Of a stretch of DNA of 64,000 nt, positions 9,260 to 17,901 are shown one piece after another. This stretch comes from Candidatus Latescibacterota bacterium (GTDB lineage: Bacteria > Latescibacterota > UBA2968 > UBA8231). The notes beneath the pieces were generated by a model. That model was not told the DNA's origin, did no database searches, and saw only the letters and a program-made list of their open reading frames with translations. Position numbers and translations under genes: made by a program. The DNA is taken from NCBI GenBank assembly GCA_022819745.1, contig JAJEGS010000060.1, positions 13,817-77,816 on the forward strand, written 5' to 3'. Numbering within the stretch: the first letter of the stretch is position 1; each line of letters starts with the position of its first letter.

Positions 9260-9269
9260 GTCCTGCCTC

Positions 9270-10010
9270 CTAGCGAAAATGCACATCGGCGGCATGCAGG
9301 GCACCCGGGCCGTTTTGCATCCTCATCAGTTGGCGCTGACGCGGGCTCAAGCTGTCCCACCACTCGGGTGGGAAGCCGTCGTGCGGGTCGAGTTGGAAAA
9401 CCAGCATGTGCTTTCTATAGTGGCCGAAGAGGGCGTGGCGGTTGCGGTCGCCGGTGTTGGCACCGCCGCCGTGCCAGCACTGGCCGTTGAAGACGATCAC
9501 CGAGCCGGCCGGAGCGGTGGGCTGCACTTCGTGCTGGACTGCGAATCCCTCCGGGGGCGCGGCGAGGCGACTCTTGTGCGAGCCGGGCACTACGCGAGTG
9601 CCGCCGATTTCAGGGGTAAAGTCGTCGAGCATCCACACCGTATTCATCATCACCGGCGTGTCCATGTTGAGCATATAGGCGGGAATGTCGCTGTGCAGGT
9701 CTTGGAAGCCGTCGCCGGGGCGGACGATGCGCGAATTGAGGCTGCCCAAAATCAGCGAAGGCTCGAGGAAGTGTTCGAGGATGGGCAAGACGCGAGGATG
9801 GTCGATGCACTGGTGGAAGATGCGATCCATGACCGGGAGGTTGGCCACGTGGCGGGCCGCGCCGCGGTGAGTGTGTTCGGTGCCGTGCTCTTGTTCGCAG
9901 CGGATCAGAGCTTGGCGCATGGCCGCGGCCGTGTCGGAGTCGAGGACGCTTTCCAGCAGGGTGAAGCCGTAGATTTCGATTTCTTGGATGGCTTGTTCGA
10001 GTTCGTTCAT
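9270..10010 (-). CDS. PhyH family Fe(II)/2-oxoglutarate dioxygenase
   Basis: A 246-residue double-stranded beta-helix oxygenase. The facial triad is present: His106-x-Asp108 in 'DLHSDIPAY' and distal His180 in 'QCWHGGGANTG', with Arg191 placed to bind the 2-oxoglutarate carboxylate. 'GGTRVVPGSHKS' is the usual core strand. Such enzymes hydroxylate small molecules or lipids in the cytoplasm; this one's substrate is unknown. It heads a three-gene minus-strand unit with two secreted proteins. An AGGAG lies about 12 bases before the ATG. Confidence 0.88.
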   Translation of the reverse strand: MNELEQAIQEIEIYGFTLLESVLDSDTAAAMRQALIRCEQEHGTEHTHRGAARHVANLPVMDRIFHQCIDHPRVLPILEHFLEPSLILGSLNSRIVRPGDGFQDLHSDIPAYMLNMDTPVMMNTVWMLDDFTPEIGGTRVVPGSHKSRLAAPPEGFAVQHEVQPTAPAGSVIVFNGQCWHGGGANTGDRNRHALFGHYRKHMLVFQLDPHDGFPPEWWDSLSPRQRQLMRMQNGPGALHAADVHFR

Positions 10011-10105
10011 ATAAGAGGTCTCCTACAAGAGCTATTAAAATAAACCCGCACCGTTCGCTTCGGCAAACGACCGCTGTTAGCGAGTAGCTGTAAAAAAAAT
10101 TGCGC

Positions 10106-10819
10106 TTAATAGAGCGAATCGACGATCATGCGCAGCGACAGAAGCGTAATCACTATCCTGAAAACCTTGCGGAACAGGCTTTCGGAAACCCGGTCGCGCA
10201 AGCGCGTTCCGCACCACGAGCCAAGCGCGGCCGCGCCAATCATCCCGGCGATGAGCGGCAAGTAGGGCGCGAAGGCGAAACCGACAAAGCCAAAGACCAA
10301 AATTTTGCACAGGTGAGTGACAGTCATTACCGTGCCGTGGGTAATGACCAGCCGGTCTTTGGGCAAACCCGCGCTGGCTAAGAAGGCACCAGTCAAGGGA
10401 CCGGCAACGCCGACGAAGAGGGCGAGGAAAGTCTGGAGAGCACCGAAAATGGCAAAGTGGCCGGGGAGGCGGAAAGCGCGGCTGGGCACGGGAACCCAGA
10501 TGACGATGAGGATGAAGACGCCCAGATACAGGGGCAGGTCGTCAAAGCTAAAGCCGCCAACCACCTGCGCTCCCACGATAGCACCGAGGAGCGCACCGCC
10601 CGCGAAGGGCCAGAAGATGCGCCAGTCGATGTGGCGTAGGCCAAAGAAGACGCGGCTGGCGTTGGAGGCGAGCTGCACGGCACCGTGGACGGGGATGATG
10701 GCCGCGGCGGGCAGCAAGCCCGGCATGACCGAGATCAGCGCGATACCACCGCCCACGCCGATGATGGCGGTAAAGGTCGAGGTCAGGAAGGAGACGCCGA
10801 TCAGGAAAAAGGGATCCAT
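10106..10819 (-). CDS. TSUP family (TauE/SafE) membrane permease
   Basis: A 237-residue very hydrophobic protein beginning MDPFFLIGVSFLTSTFTAII with 'GVGGGIALI', the glycine-rich signature of the TauE/SafE sulfite-exporter family, repeated in inverted form after the middle ('VGVAGPLTGAFLA'). About seven to eight membrane helices are predicted by eye. The ATG at 10819 sits one base after the stop of the upstream PLP-enzyme gene, so translation is coupled; a longer frame to 11062 lies inside that gene. Family members export sulfite, sulfoacetate or other small organosulfur anions, and the pairing suggests sulfite or sulfide efflux here. Confidence 0.87.
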   Translation of the reverse strand: MDPFFLIGVSFLTSTFTAIIGVGGGIALISVMPGLLPAAAIIPVHGAVQLASNASRVFFGLRHIDWRIFWPFAGGALLGAIVGAQVVGGFSFDDLPLYLGVFILIVIWVPVPSRAFRLPGHFAIFGALQTFLALFVGVAGPLTGAFLASAGLPKDRLVITHGTVMTVTHLCKILVFGFVGFAFAPYLPLIAGMIGAAALGSWCGTRLRDRVSESLFRKVFRIVITLLSLRMIVDSLY

Positions 10820-10820
10820 A

Positions 10821-11846
10821 TTAGTCGGCGAGAACCTCTTGAGCATAGGCGAACAGGGCCGGGTTACCGCCGGTGTGCAGGAAGATCGCCTCGCCGTCGA
10901 GCCGGCCGTCGCGTGCGTGAGCAACAAGGCCAGCGAGGGCCTTGCTGGTGTACACGGGATCGAGGAGAATGCCCTCCTTACGCGCCAAAGTGCGCAAGGC
11001 ATCCAAGCCAGCGGGGGTGGGGATGCCGTACCTCTCGCCAACGAAAGTATCGTCGTTGTCAAAGTCGGCAGCGCTCATGGCAACGTCGAGGCCGAGGCGG
11101 TGGGCGGCTTGATTGGCGATGGCGGCCATGTCCTCGTGACGGTCTTCGACGTTGGCGAGAGGGCAGAAGCCGCGCACTTGAATCGGCGATTCGATATAGG
11201 CTAAGCCCAATGCCACGCCGGCTTGGGTAGTGTCGAGGGCAGAGAGGTAGAGGTAGGCCGGATTGATGCCTTGCTCTTGGCATTGGTGGGCAATCTCCAC
11301 GCCCACTTCGGCATAGGCAATGGCGTCAAGGTCAACAGTATCGTCACGGCGCGGCCAGTACACTCTTTTCCCCTGTGCGGAAAGCTCCTCGACCTTGGCT
11401 TGCAGGGCGTCTTGTTGGCCGCGCTGATCACTTTCCGCTAGAACGGTAATCTGTGCGCCGAGCAGATGCTGTAGCAGATTGTTGCCCTGCGATTCGGTTC
11501 GGTCAATTGCGCGCACTGGCCGGAGGATCAGGTGCAGTTCCAGGTCCAGCTTGGCGCAGGCCGCAGCGAGTTGGCGGCAGTAGTTGGACTGCACCGCCGC
11601 GCCCGAGACGATGGTGTCGGCCCCTTTGGCCAAAGCGTCGGCCAAGGCAAACTCGAACATCCGCGTCTTGTTGCCGCCAAAGGCCAAACCGGTCAGGTCG
11701 TCGCGCTTGATGTAGAGCGCCGGGCTGTCGAGGTGGGCGGTCAGGCGCGGCAGCGGCTCCAGCGGGGTAGGGCGGATTGAAGCTAGCTGGACGCGGGGTA
11801 GCTCGGCGATGGCTGCGGTGAGGGCGTTCGCTTTGGCGGCGTTCAT
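10821..11846 (-). CDS. PLP enzyme of the D-cysteine desulfhydrase / L-cysteate sulfo-lyase / ACC deaminase family
   Basis: A 341-residue fold-type II PLP enzyme. The Schiff-base lysine is Lys60 in 'FGGNKTRMFEF', preceded by 'YIKRDDLTGLA'; the substrate-contact 'AVQSNYCRQ' and C-terminal 'LHTGGNPALFAY' are also typical. Relatives release sulfide from D-cysteine, sulfite from L-cysteate (CuyA), or deaminate ACC. The usual glycine-rich phosphate loop (GSGGT) reads 'ALDTT' at residues 203-207, an oddity. The ATG at 11846 overlaps the upstream stop (ATGA); the stop is one base from the TauE-type exporter. The exporter next door favours a sulfur-releasing role. Confidence 0.82.
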   Translation of the reverse strand: MNAAKANALTAAIAELPRVQLASIRPTPLEPLPRLTAHLDSPALYIKRDDLTGLAFGGNKTRMFEFALADALAKGADTIVSGAAVQSNYCRQLAAACAKLDLELHLILRPVRAIDRTESQGNNLLQHLLGAQITVLAESDQRGQQDALQAKVEELSAQGKRVYWPRRDDTVDLDAIAYAEVGVEIAHQCQEQGINPAYLYLSALDTTQAGVALGLAYIESPIQVRGFCPLANVEDRHEDMAAIANQAAHRLGLDVAMSAADFDNDDTFVGERYGIPTPAGLDALRTLARKEGILLDPVYTSKALAGLVAHARDGRLDGEAIFLHTGGNPALFAYAQEVLAD

Positions 11847-12943
11847 GTCGCGCATTCCTTTGGCCAACCTTGGGGCGGCAGTTGGGAGAGGCTGTTTTGG
11901 CGGTGGCACTCTTCAATGACGGCGATCTGCACGCGCACCTGTTGCGGCGTGATCTCGGGTTCGACTCCCTCCCGCAACGCGGCGAATACGCCGTCGTAAT
12001 AAGCGTTGGACATATAGGCAAATGCGTTTTGCTCGTCCTCGTTGGGAGCCCAAGACCGCTCGATCATTTTTAACTCTTCGCGGCAATAGCTCGGGCCGGG
12101 CAGTGGGCTGCGGATGAGCGATTGCTCGGGTGCCTTTTGCGGATCGTAGTAGCGCCAAGCCAGCCCCGCAGGGCCGCCGGAGAGTCCGCCGCGCTCGCCG
12201 TGGACGGTGTACATGGGCTGCGGGAAGGGGGTGCAGGAGGAGATTTCCACGTCGATGACGGGTTTGTCTTTGGTGCGCAGCAGAATTTTGACGTAGTCCT
12301 CGGCGTCGCCGCAGGTGTTGGCGCGGTCCATGGCGCAGAGGATTTGGTCCGGCTCTTTGAAGTCGAGCAGGCGCATGGCTTGGTCCATGGGGTGCGGGCC
12401 GGTGTTGAGCAGATTGCCGCCTCGATATTCCTGCACGGTCTGCCAGTCCCAGCGGCGGGCGAAACCGCTGAAGGAGATCGAGACTTGGACGATGCGGCCG
12501 AGGACGCCCGAGTCAATGACTTGGAGCAGCTTTTGAAATTGAGGCGCGTTGCGCGACTGCTGGAAGGGCAGGAGCAGGCGATCGGTCTCGCGGGCGGCGG
12601 CGATCATGGTGTCGAGTTCGGCCACGCTCCAGGCGAGGGGCTTTTCGCAGATAGTGTGGTGGCCGGCGTTGAGGGAATCGATGGTGGCTTGAGGATGGAG
12701 ATGACTGGGTAGCGCGTTGACGACTAGGTCGATATCGTCGCGCGCGAGAAGGTCGCGGTAGTCGGCGTACGCGTCGCAGCCCATTTCGCTTTGGGCGCGC
12801 TGGCGGCGGTCGTCAAGGAGGTCGGCGACGGCGACTATTTGGTATTTGTGCGGGGTGGTTTTGAAGTAGCGGCAGTGGATGTCGAGGCCAGAGCGGCCTT
12901 GGCCGAGAACGGCGACGCGGATGGGGTCTTTTTGCGTAGGCAA
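11843..12943 (-). CDS. Gfo/Idh/MocA family oxidoreductase
   Basis: A 366-residue NAD(P)-dependent dehydrogenase. The N-terminal Rossmann fold shows 'VAVLGQGRSGLDIH' and the family's 'CEKPLAW' strand, followed by the C-terminal alpha/beta domain with 'NTGPHPMDQAMRLL'. The family oxidises or epimerises sugars, inositols and similar polyols. The start is TTG with GGAG nine bases upstream. It is the first gene of a coupled operon with the PLP enzyme (ATGA overlap) and the TauE-like exporter, suggesting it prepares or recycles a sulfur-containing or amino-sugar substrate; that is inference. Confidence 0.88.
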   Translation of the reverse strand: MPTQKDPIRVAVLGQGRSGLDIHCRYFKTTPHKYQIVAVADLLDDRRQRAQSEMGCDAYADYRDLLARDDIDLVVNALPSHLHPQATIDSLNAGHHTICEKPLAWSVAELDTMIAAARETDRLLLPFQQSRNAPQFQKLLQVIDSGVLGRIVQVSISFSGFARRWDWQTVQEYRGGNLLNTGPHPMDQAMRLLDFKEPDQILCAMDRANTCGDAEDYVKILLRTKDKPVIDVEISSCTPFPQPMYTVHGERGGLSGGPAGLAWRYYDPQKAPEQSLIRSPLPGPSYCREELKMIERSWAPNEDEQNAFAYMSNAYYDGVFAALREGVEPEITPQQVRVQIAVIEECHRQNSLSQLPPQGWPKECAT

Positions 12944-13069
12944 TCTGGGTAGCTCCGTTTAGAGATGGGCGTTTATGTTGGGGGTTGAGCGGAAGGGTGT
13001 CAAGGGTTTGTAAAGAGGGGGTGGGATGCGTAGTTTACGTGGCGACAGCGGAGGATAGCAAAAGAAAAC

Positions 13070-13828
13070 ATGAAGCACGTCCGTCTCAATGAATTAGATC
13101 AAGAGGGAGGGCCGGTCTTTTCGGGGTTGCAGCGACAGACGCCGTGGTCGGCATTCGACTATTGGGTATTGTCACCGGAGGAACCGTTCCCGGTGGAAGG
13201 TACAGGAAACGCTTGTGAACAGGGCTATGTATTTACGGGTGGGCCGGTGGAATTGACCGTAGGGCAGCAGCGAGTAGAAAGCGGAGAAGGGCTTGGGTTT
13301 ATCGTCGAACCTACCGGATGCGCTCACGAGTTGAAAAACTTGACCGATGCATCTGTAAACGTACTGAGCATGCGCGTGGCAATGGACGTGGATTCAGAGA
13401 CGCAGCAAGGGCTGCAACCCAAGACCGGCACCTTTGACGAGCAAGCGCTAAAGTGGCGAGACGCAATCCACGGCGGCTGCGGACAGATCGCCACCCGGCA
13501 CGTGCTCTCGCCCGATGACTTTTACAGCGACTGGACCTTTCTCGACCATGCAATCCTCGGTGCGGAGGGATCGGTAGGGTATCACTATCACGACTTTCTC
13601 GAAGAGAGCTTTGTGGTGCTGAAGGGACAGGGTTTGATGACTATTGACGACGAGACCTTTGCGGTGGGACCGGGATCGGTTACTTGGCAGGGCATTGGGC
13701 AGGGGCACGGCATTTACAATCCCGGCCCGGAAAAGCTGGAGTTCGTCCGCATTGCCGTGAAGCAAGCAGACGAGGAATACACTACTATCGACCTGCACGA
13801 CGATTTGTCGGCGCGCAGGCCGACTTGA
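13070..13828 (+). CDS. bicupin domain protein
   Basis: A 252-residue protein made of two cupin barrels. The second has a metal-site pattern 'GYHYHDFLEESFVVL...' with a later His in 'GQGHGIYNPG', consistent with His-His-Glu-His. The first barrel (about 40-105) is less conserved ('VFTGGPVELTVG', 'GCAHELKN'). No enzyme subfamily is clear; it may be an isomerase, dioxygenase or binding protein. It begins a plus-strand group with a DUF3500 gene 12 bp downstream, followed by a glycosidase and a sugar isomerase. Confidence 0.8.
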   Translation: MKHVRLNELDQEGGPVFSGLQRQTPWSAFDYWVLSPEEPFPVEGTGNACEQGYVFTGGPVELTVGQQRVESGEGLGFIVEPTGCAHELKNLTDASVNVLSMRVAMDVDSETQQGLQPKTGTFDEQALKWRDAIHGGCGQIATRHVLSPDDFYSDWTFLDHAILGAEGSVGYHYHDFLEESFVVLKGQGLMTIDDETFAVGPGSVTWQGIGQGHGIYNPGPEKLEFVRIAVKQADEEYTTIDLHDDLSARRPT

Positions 13829-13840
13829 GAAAGGAAGATC

Positions 13841-14809
13841 ATGGACCACACTGATACAGTACAGCGCATGGCCGAGGCCGCCGGCAACTTCCTCGCGTCC
13901 TTAGATGCGGCCGAGCGGCAGAAAGCAGTGATCGACTTTGCCGACAGCACGGAGCGCAAAAACTGGCACTACGTGCCGAGGGAACGCGCCGGATTGCCGC
14001 TCAAGGAAATGGACGAGCGACAGCGCGAGCTAGCGCACGCGCTAGTAGCAACTGGAGTCAGCGCGTCGGGGTACGAAAAAGTCTCGACGATCATTTCGCT
14101 GGAGCCGATACTGGCGGAGTTAGAGGGAGCCGGGCGGCGCTTCCAGCGCGATCCCGAGCTGTACTACGTGAGCATTTTCGGCGAGCCGGGTGGAGACGCG
14201 CCCTGGGGCTGGCGCTTTGAGGGGCATCACGTCTCGCTCAACCACACGGTAGTACAAGGTCGGCTGGGAACAACACCGCTGTTTTTTGGCTCCAACCCCG
14301 CCGAAGTGCGCCACGGCGAGCAAACCGGGCTGCGGGCCTTGCGGGAGGAAGAGGATCTGGGGCGGCAGCTTTTGCACGAGTTGGACGGCGAGCAAAAAGC
14401 AGTGGCCATCGTCAGTGCCGAAGCCCCAAAGGACATTCTCACGACCAATGTGCCCCACGTGCGCGGCGAAGTCGAACCGGAGGGCTTGGGCAGTGCGGAC
14501 ATGAGCGCAACACAGCGTCAGATATTGGACGCCTTAATCGAAGTGTACGTACGACGCCTGCCCGAAGCGGTGGCCGAAGCCGAATGGGCGCGACTCGGAG
14601 CCGCATATTTGCGGGCAGCGCACTTTGCTTGGGCCGGCGCGGAGGAACGCGGGGGACCACACTACTACCGGGTGCAAGGGCCGAGTTTCCTCGCCGAGTA
14701 CGACAACACCCAAAACGACGCCAACCACATCCACGCGGTCTGGCGCGATCTGAACAACGATTTCGGCGAGGATCTGCTCAGGCGACACTACCGGCAGAAT
14801 CATAGATAG
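13841..14809 (+). CDS. DUF3500 domain protein
   Basis: A 322-residue protein matching the DUF3500 pattern: 'W.YVPRERAGLPLKEM', 'YYVSIFGEPGGDAPWGWRFEGHHVSLN', and a C-terminal 'HYYRVQGPSFLAEYDNTQNDANHIHAVWRD'. The function of the family is unknown; the many conserved His/Asp/Trp residues suggest a metal-dependent or redox role. It starts 12 bp after the cupin gene with AGGAAG upstream of the ATG. No signal peptide is visible. Some 58 bp separate it from the GH13-like gene. Confidence 0.82.
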   Translation: MDHTDTVQRMAEAAGNFLASLDAAERQKAVIDFADSTERKNWHYVPRERAGLPLKEMDERQRELAHALVATGVSASGYEKVSTIISLEPILAELEGAGRRFQRDPELYYVSIFGEPGGDAPWGWRFEGHHVSLNHTVVQGRLGTTPLFFGSNPAEVRHGEQTGLRALREEEDLGRQLLHELDGEQKAVAIVSAEAPKDILTTNVPHVRGEVEPEGLGSADMSATQRQILDALIEVYVRRLPEAVAEAEWARLGAAYLRAAHFAWAGAEERGGPHYYRVQGPSFLAEYDNTQNDANHIHAVWRDLNNDFGEDLLRRHYRQNHR

Positions 14810-14867
14810 TTGTCGGAATTGCGAATTGAGCAATGGACCAGTTCCTAATTCTTGTGGAGAGAACTCT

Positions 14868-16988
14868 TTGACCGTTACGGCCGTCTTCAGTTCACGCGCC
14901 GCGTTCTACGAACAATTGCACTGCCGCTACCAGCGCCACCAGTTCGACAACTGGCAGGTCTGGGGCGGCAACGTGACCATTGAAATCGACGGTCGGGTTT
15001 GCGAGCCGCCCCTCGCTAGGGCTTATATCGAACCTGGCAAGACGGCTGCCATTGCCCAAGTGCGCTGCGAGCTTTTCGTCGCGGCTGTCGATCCACGCGA
15101 AGTCCAGCCGGGAGATGTGGATGCGCGGCTGTGGACCGATGCTAGCGGGATCAATGATTACTTGGAGATGCGGCTGCTTGTCGATGAGGAAAGTATTCCC
15201 ATCCTCGCGGACAACAATCTCGTCTTCGAGTCGGCAGCTTTCGCGCTTGGGCACACAGGCACCTTCAACTACGCAGTGGAGTTTTCCGCCGATAGCTACG
15301 CCGAGGCCGGGCGCAAGGAATGGATTAGCCTCAACGATTTGGCCGAAAACCGCGACGGGGTCATCGTCGTCAGCCCGGAGTGGGTACGTAAGGGACCGAC
15401 GATCGCCGAGGTATGCGTACGCAAGGTCGGTGCCGAAGTCGAGGAGGGCCGCTTCCGCTCGGGTCGACTCGCTGAACTGACGCGGCACTTAGAAAATATA
15501 TCTGCCGATGTCATCTACCTATTGCCCTTCTTCCGCCCAGGTTTTGCAGACCTGCACACCGGCGCGGACGTGCGCAAGGGAACCCTCGGCAGCGTCTATG
15601 CGGTCCAGAACTTTTTCCAAGTTGATCCCGAGCTAGTTTCGCCGATCGAGGAAGTAGATTGGAGGTCGCTAGTGACGGAAGGTTTCCTCCTCCCAAACGA
15701 AATGGAAGATCTCGCCGGACTGTCAGCAACTCAAGCGGAAAAAGCCCTCGGCCACGAAGCCTTCGTCCAGCTCGTCGGTCGCACCGAGTTGCGGGCACTG
15801 ACTAGGAAGGCACACGCCCTCGGGAAGAAAGTCATCTTCGACTTGGTCTTGATGCAGAGCAGCCGCGACTGTCCGCTGATCGCCGAGCATCCCGAGTGGT
15901 ATCTGCGCGACGAACGCGGGGTGCCGCAAATCCATCAGATCGCTTGGCTGGTCTATTCGGACGTGGCGCTCTTTGACTTGGTTTACAATCAGCCGTTGCA
16001 AGAGTACCTGTTGGAGATCGCCCCGTATTGGATCGAGCAATGCGGGTTCGACGGGGTGCGCATCGACGCCAGCCAGACCATCGACCGGCCCTTCCTCAAA
16101 AAGCTCAAGAACCGCATTCAAGCAGCCGCGCCCGAGGCATTGGTGTTGGGCGAGACGCTGTGCCCGCTGACCGAAGCAGTGGACGTCCCGGCAGATATGA
16201 TCTACGCGCTCTTAGTTGACTATCACCGCGATGTCGAACACGCCCAACCCCTCATCGATTTCCTAGAGGAGATGCATCGCACCTTCGCGCCCGGCACCGT
16301 GGCCATGGCCTACTTTGAAAACCACGACAGCCCGCGCGCCACCCAAGTGTGGCACGAGCGGTTCCGCGAACTCTTGCAGTGCGACGAGCAGGCGCGGTCC
16401 TACTGGCAGGGCCTCACCTGTCCCATCCAGCCGGATCCGGGAGACCGGGCGCAACTGATGGCATTGCTCAAGAATTTGCAGGCCGCCTTGATCGACTGCT
16501 CAGCCGGTTCGGCCTCTGGATGTAATCTGACGCGGGGTTTGGAGTTGGGCTGCGAGTGGGGCGAGGAAACGCGCACCGACTTTGAAAACAAAACCCTCCT
16601 GCACTTCGACTGGGCCGAGCACGAGCCGCACGCCAGCCTAGCGAGGGCCTACGAGCGTCTCCTCGCACTGCAAAAGGAATGGCCTGAATTTTGCGACGGA
16701 GAGGTGTACTTCCACCGCAACGAGTTCGCAGGCGGCGACCCAGACGACCGCATTCTGGCGTACGTGCGTTACACTGAGCAAGGCGCACTTTTAGTGGCCC
16801 ACAACTTCGATCCGCACACCGTGCGGCGGGCTTCCTTCCGCTTCGATTACCTGCCGCAGCCGCCCACATCGCGCCAAAAATGCTTCGACACGTACGAGGC
16901 CCTTGCGATTGAGGCGATACCCACCAGCGACGAAATCTCGGAGGTCAGCCTCATGCCACTACAGACGCAGGTGTGGCGACTTTACTGA
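14868..16988 (+). CDS. GH13-like alpha-glucosidase/transglycosylase
   Basis: A 706-residue protein of the alpha-amylase clan. The catalytic residues of GH13 are present: nucleophile Asp in 'GFDGVRIDA' (around residue 399), acid/base Glu in 'LVLGETL' (around 428) and the stabilising Asp in 'ENHDSPRA' (around 486). A beta-sandwich of about 190 residues precedes the barrel, and a beta domain closes the C-terminus. I chose the TTG at 14868 because GGAGAG lies seven bases upstream; the frame is open further to 14826. There is no signal peptide, so it acts on cytoplasmic glucans, disaccharides or phospho-sugars. The GH13 subfamily is not recognised. Confidence 0.82.
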   Translation: MTVTAVFSSRAAFYEQLHCRYQRHQFDNWQVWGGNVTIEIDGRVCEPPLARAYIEPGKTAAIAQVRCELFVAAVDPREVQPGDVDARLWTDASGINDYLEMRLLVDEESIPILADNNLVFESAAFALGHTGTFNYAVEFSADSYAEAGRKEWISLNDLAENRDGVIVVSPEWVRKGPTIAEVCVRKVGAEVEEGRFRSGRLAELTRHLENISADVIYLLPFFRPGFADLHTGADVRKGTLGSVYAVQNFFQVDPELVSPIEEVDWRSLVTEGFLLPNEMEDLAGLSATQAEKALGHEAFVQLVGRTELRALTRKAHALGKKVIFDLVLMQSSRDCPLIAEHPEWYLRDERGVPQIHQIAWLVYSDVALFDLVYNQPLQEYLLEIAPYWIEQCGFDGVRIDASQTIDRPFLKKLKNRIQAAAPEALVLGETLCPLTEAVDVPADMIYALLVDYHRDVEHAQPLIDFLEEMHRTFAPGTVAMAYFENHDSPRATQVWHERFRELLQCDEQARSYWQGLTCPIQPDPGDRAQLMALLKNLQAALIDCSAGSASGCNLTRGLELGCEWGEETRTDFENKTLLHFDWAEHEPHASLARAYERLLALQKEWPEFCDGEVYFHRNEFAGGDPDDRILAYVRYTEQGALLVAHNFDPHTVRRASFRFDYLPQPPTSRQKCFDTYEALAIEAIPTSDEISEVSLMPLQTQVWRLY

Positions 16989-17011
16989 ACCCAAACAAAA
17001 GGAGTACGAAC

Positions 17012-17818
17012 ATGGCAAAAATCGGCGCAATTCACTACAACTGGCCCGGCCTCGACCTCGAAGGCTTCGCCCGGCGGGCCAGCGAAATCGGCTATCGCCA
17101 CTGCGAGTTGCAGATCGGCGATATCTGGGATGGCGAGTCCAACAACGGCGAGCAGACAGCCGCAGCCACGCGCGAGTTATTGGCCAAATACGGAATGCAG
17201 GCCTCGGCCGTAGCGGCTGGCAACGACTTCCTGCAAGCCGACAGCCGCGACTTGGACGCGCAAATCGAGCGCTACCGCTACGTCTGCCAGATCATCCCCA
17301 TAACCGGCACGGACATCGTGCGCTCAGACGGCGGTTGGAACCGCAACGACGCGGTGCCAGAAGACCAGTGGGACGCCATGCTGCTCGAAGCCTTCAAGCG
17401 CTGCGCCGATTTTCTCGAAGAGTACGATGTGCGGATTGCCCTCGACAATCACGGGACTTCCACTAACGACGGCGACTGGCAATTAAGCCTGATCGAACGC
17501 GTTGGCTCGGACCGACTCGGCGTCAATTTGGACACCATGAACTACCGCTGGTTCGGGCACGAGTTGAACCAGATCGACCATTTCTACGAAATACTGGCTC
17601 CGCATGTCTTTCACACCCACATAAAGGACGGAACCGGCTCGCGGCAAAATTACAAGGGAGCGGGATTGGGCGAAGGAGAAATCCATCTCGACCACGCGGT
17701 CCAGTGCCTCAAGGCGGCCGGCTACGACGGGGCTTGGACGGCTGAATACGAAGGGCCGGAGACCGAGGGACAAGTGGGATACGAAAAGTGCTACCAGTGG
17801 CTGGCGGCGAACGTCTGA
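17012..17818 (+). CDS. sugar phosphate isomerase/epimerase (AP endonuclease 2-type TIM barrel)
   Basis: A 268-residue TIM barrel of the xylose-isomerase-like superfamily. Metal-binding strands can be seen: 'ALDNHG' (around 148), 'GVNLDTMNY' (around 170), 'VFHTHIKDG' (around 200) and the final 'WTAEYEGPE'. Members isomerise or epimerise keto-sugars, or act as inosose dehydratases. The ATG at 17012 has AAAAGGAG upstream; a longer frame back to 16973 overlaps the preceding gene. It is the last gene of the cupin - DUF3500 - glycosidase group. Confidence 0.87.
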   Translation: MAKIGAIHYNWPGLDLEGFARRASEIGYRHCELQIGDIWDGESNNGEQTAAATRELLAKYGMQASAVAAGNDFLQADSRDLDAQIERYRYVCQIIPITGTDIVRSDGGWNRNDAVPEDQWDAMLLEAFKRCADFLEEYDVRIALDNHGTSTNDGDWQLSLIERVGSDRLGVNLDTMNYRWFGHELNQIDHFYEILAPHVFHTHIKDGTGSRQNYKGAGLGEGEIHLDHAVQCLKAAGYDGAWTAEYEGPETEGQVGYEKCYQWLAANV

Positions 17819-17901
17819 TCCTCGTTCTACGCGCGATTTCTACTGTCCAAAATTTCGGCCAACTCGCGCGGTGTCGCAAAGATCGAAGATCAGGGCGCGG
17901 A

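Noticed and set aside
9021..10043. 340-codon plus-strand frame opposite the PhyH gene
   Set aside because: It is antisense to a PhyH gene with full catalytic motifs; the frame has no recognisable domain and arises from GC-rich codon bias.
10317..11204. 295-codon plus-strand frame opposite the TauE and PLP genes
   Set aside because: It covers two well-supported minus-strand genes, is Lys/Arg/Pro-rich in composition and lacks a ribosome site.
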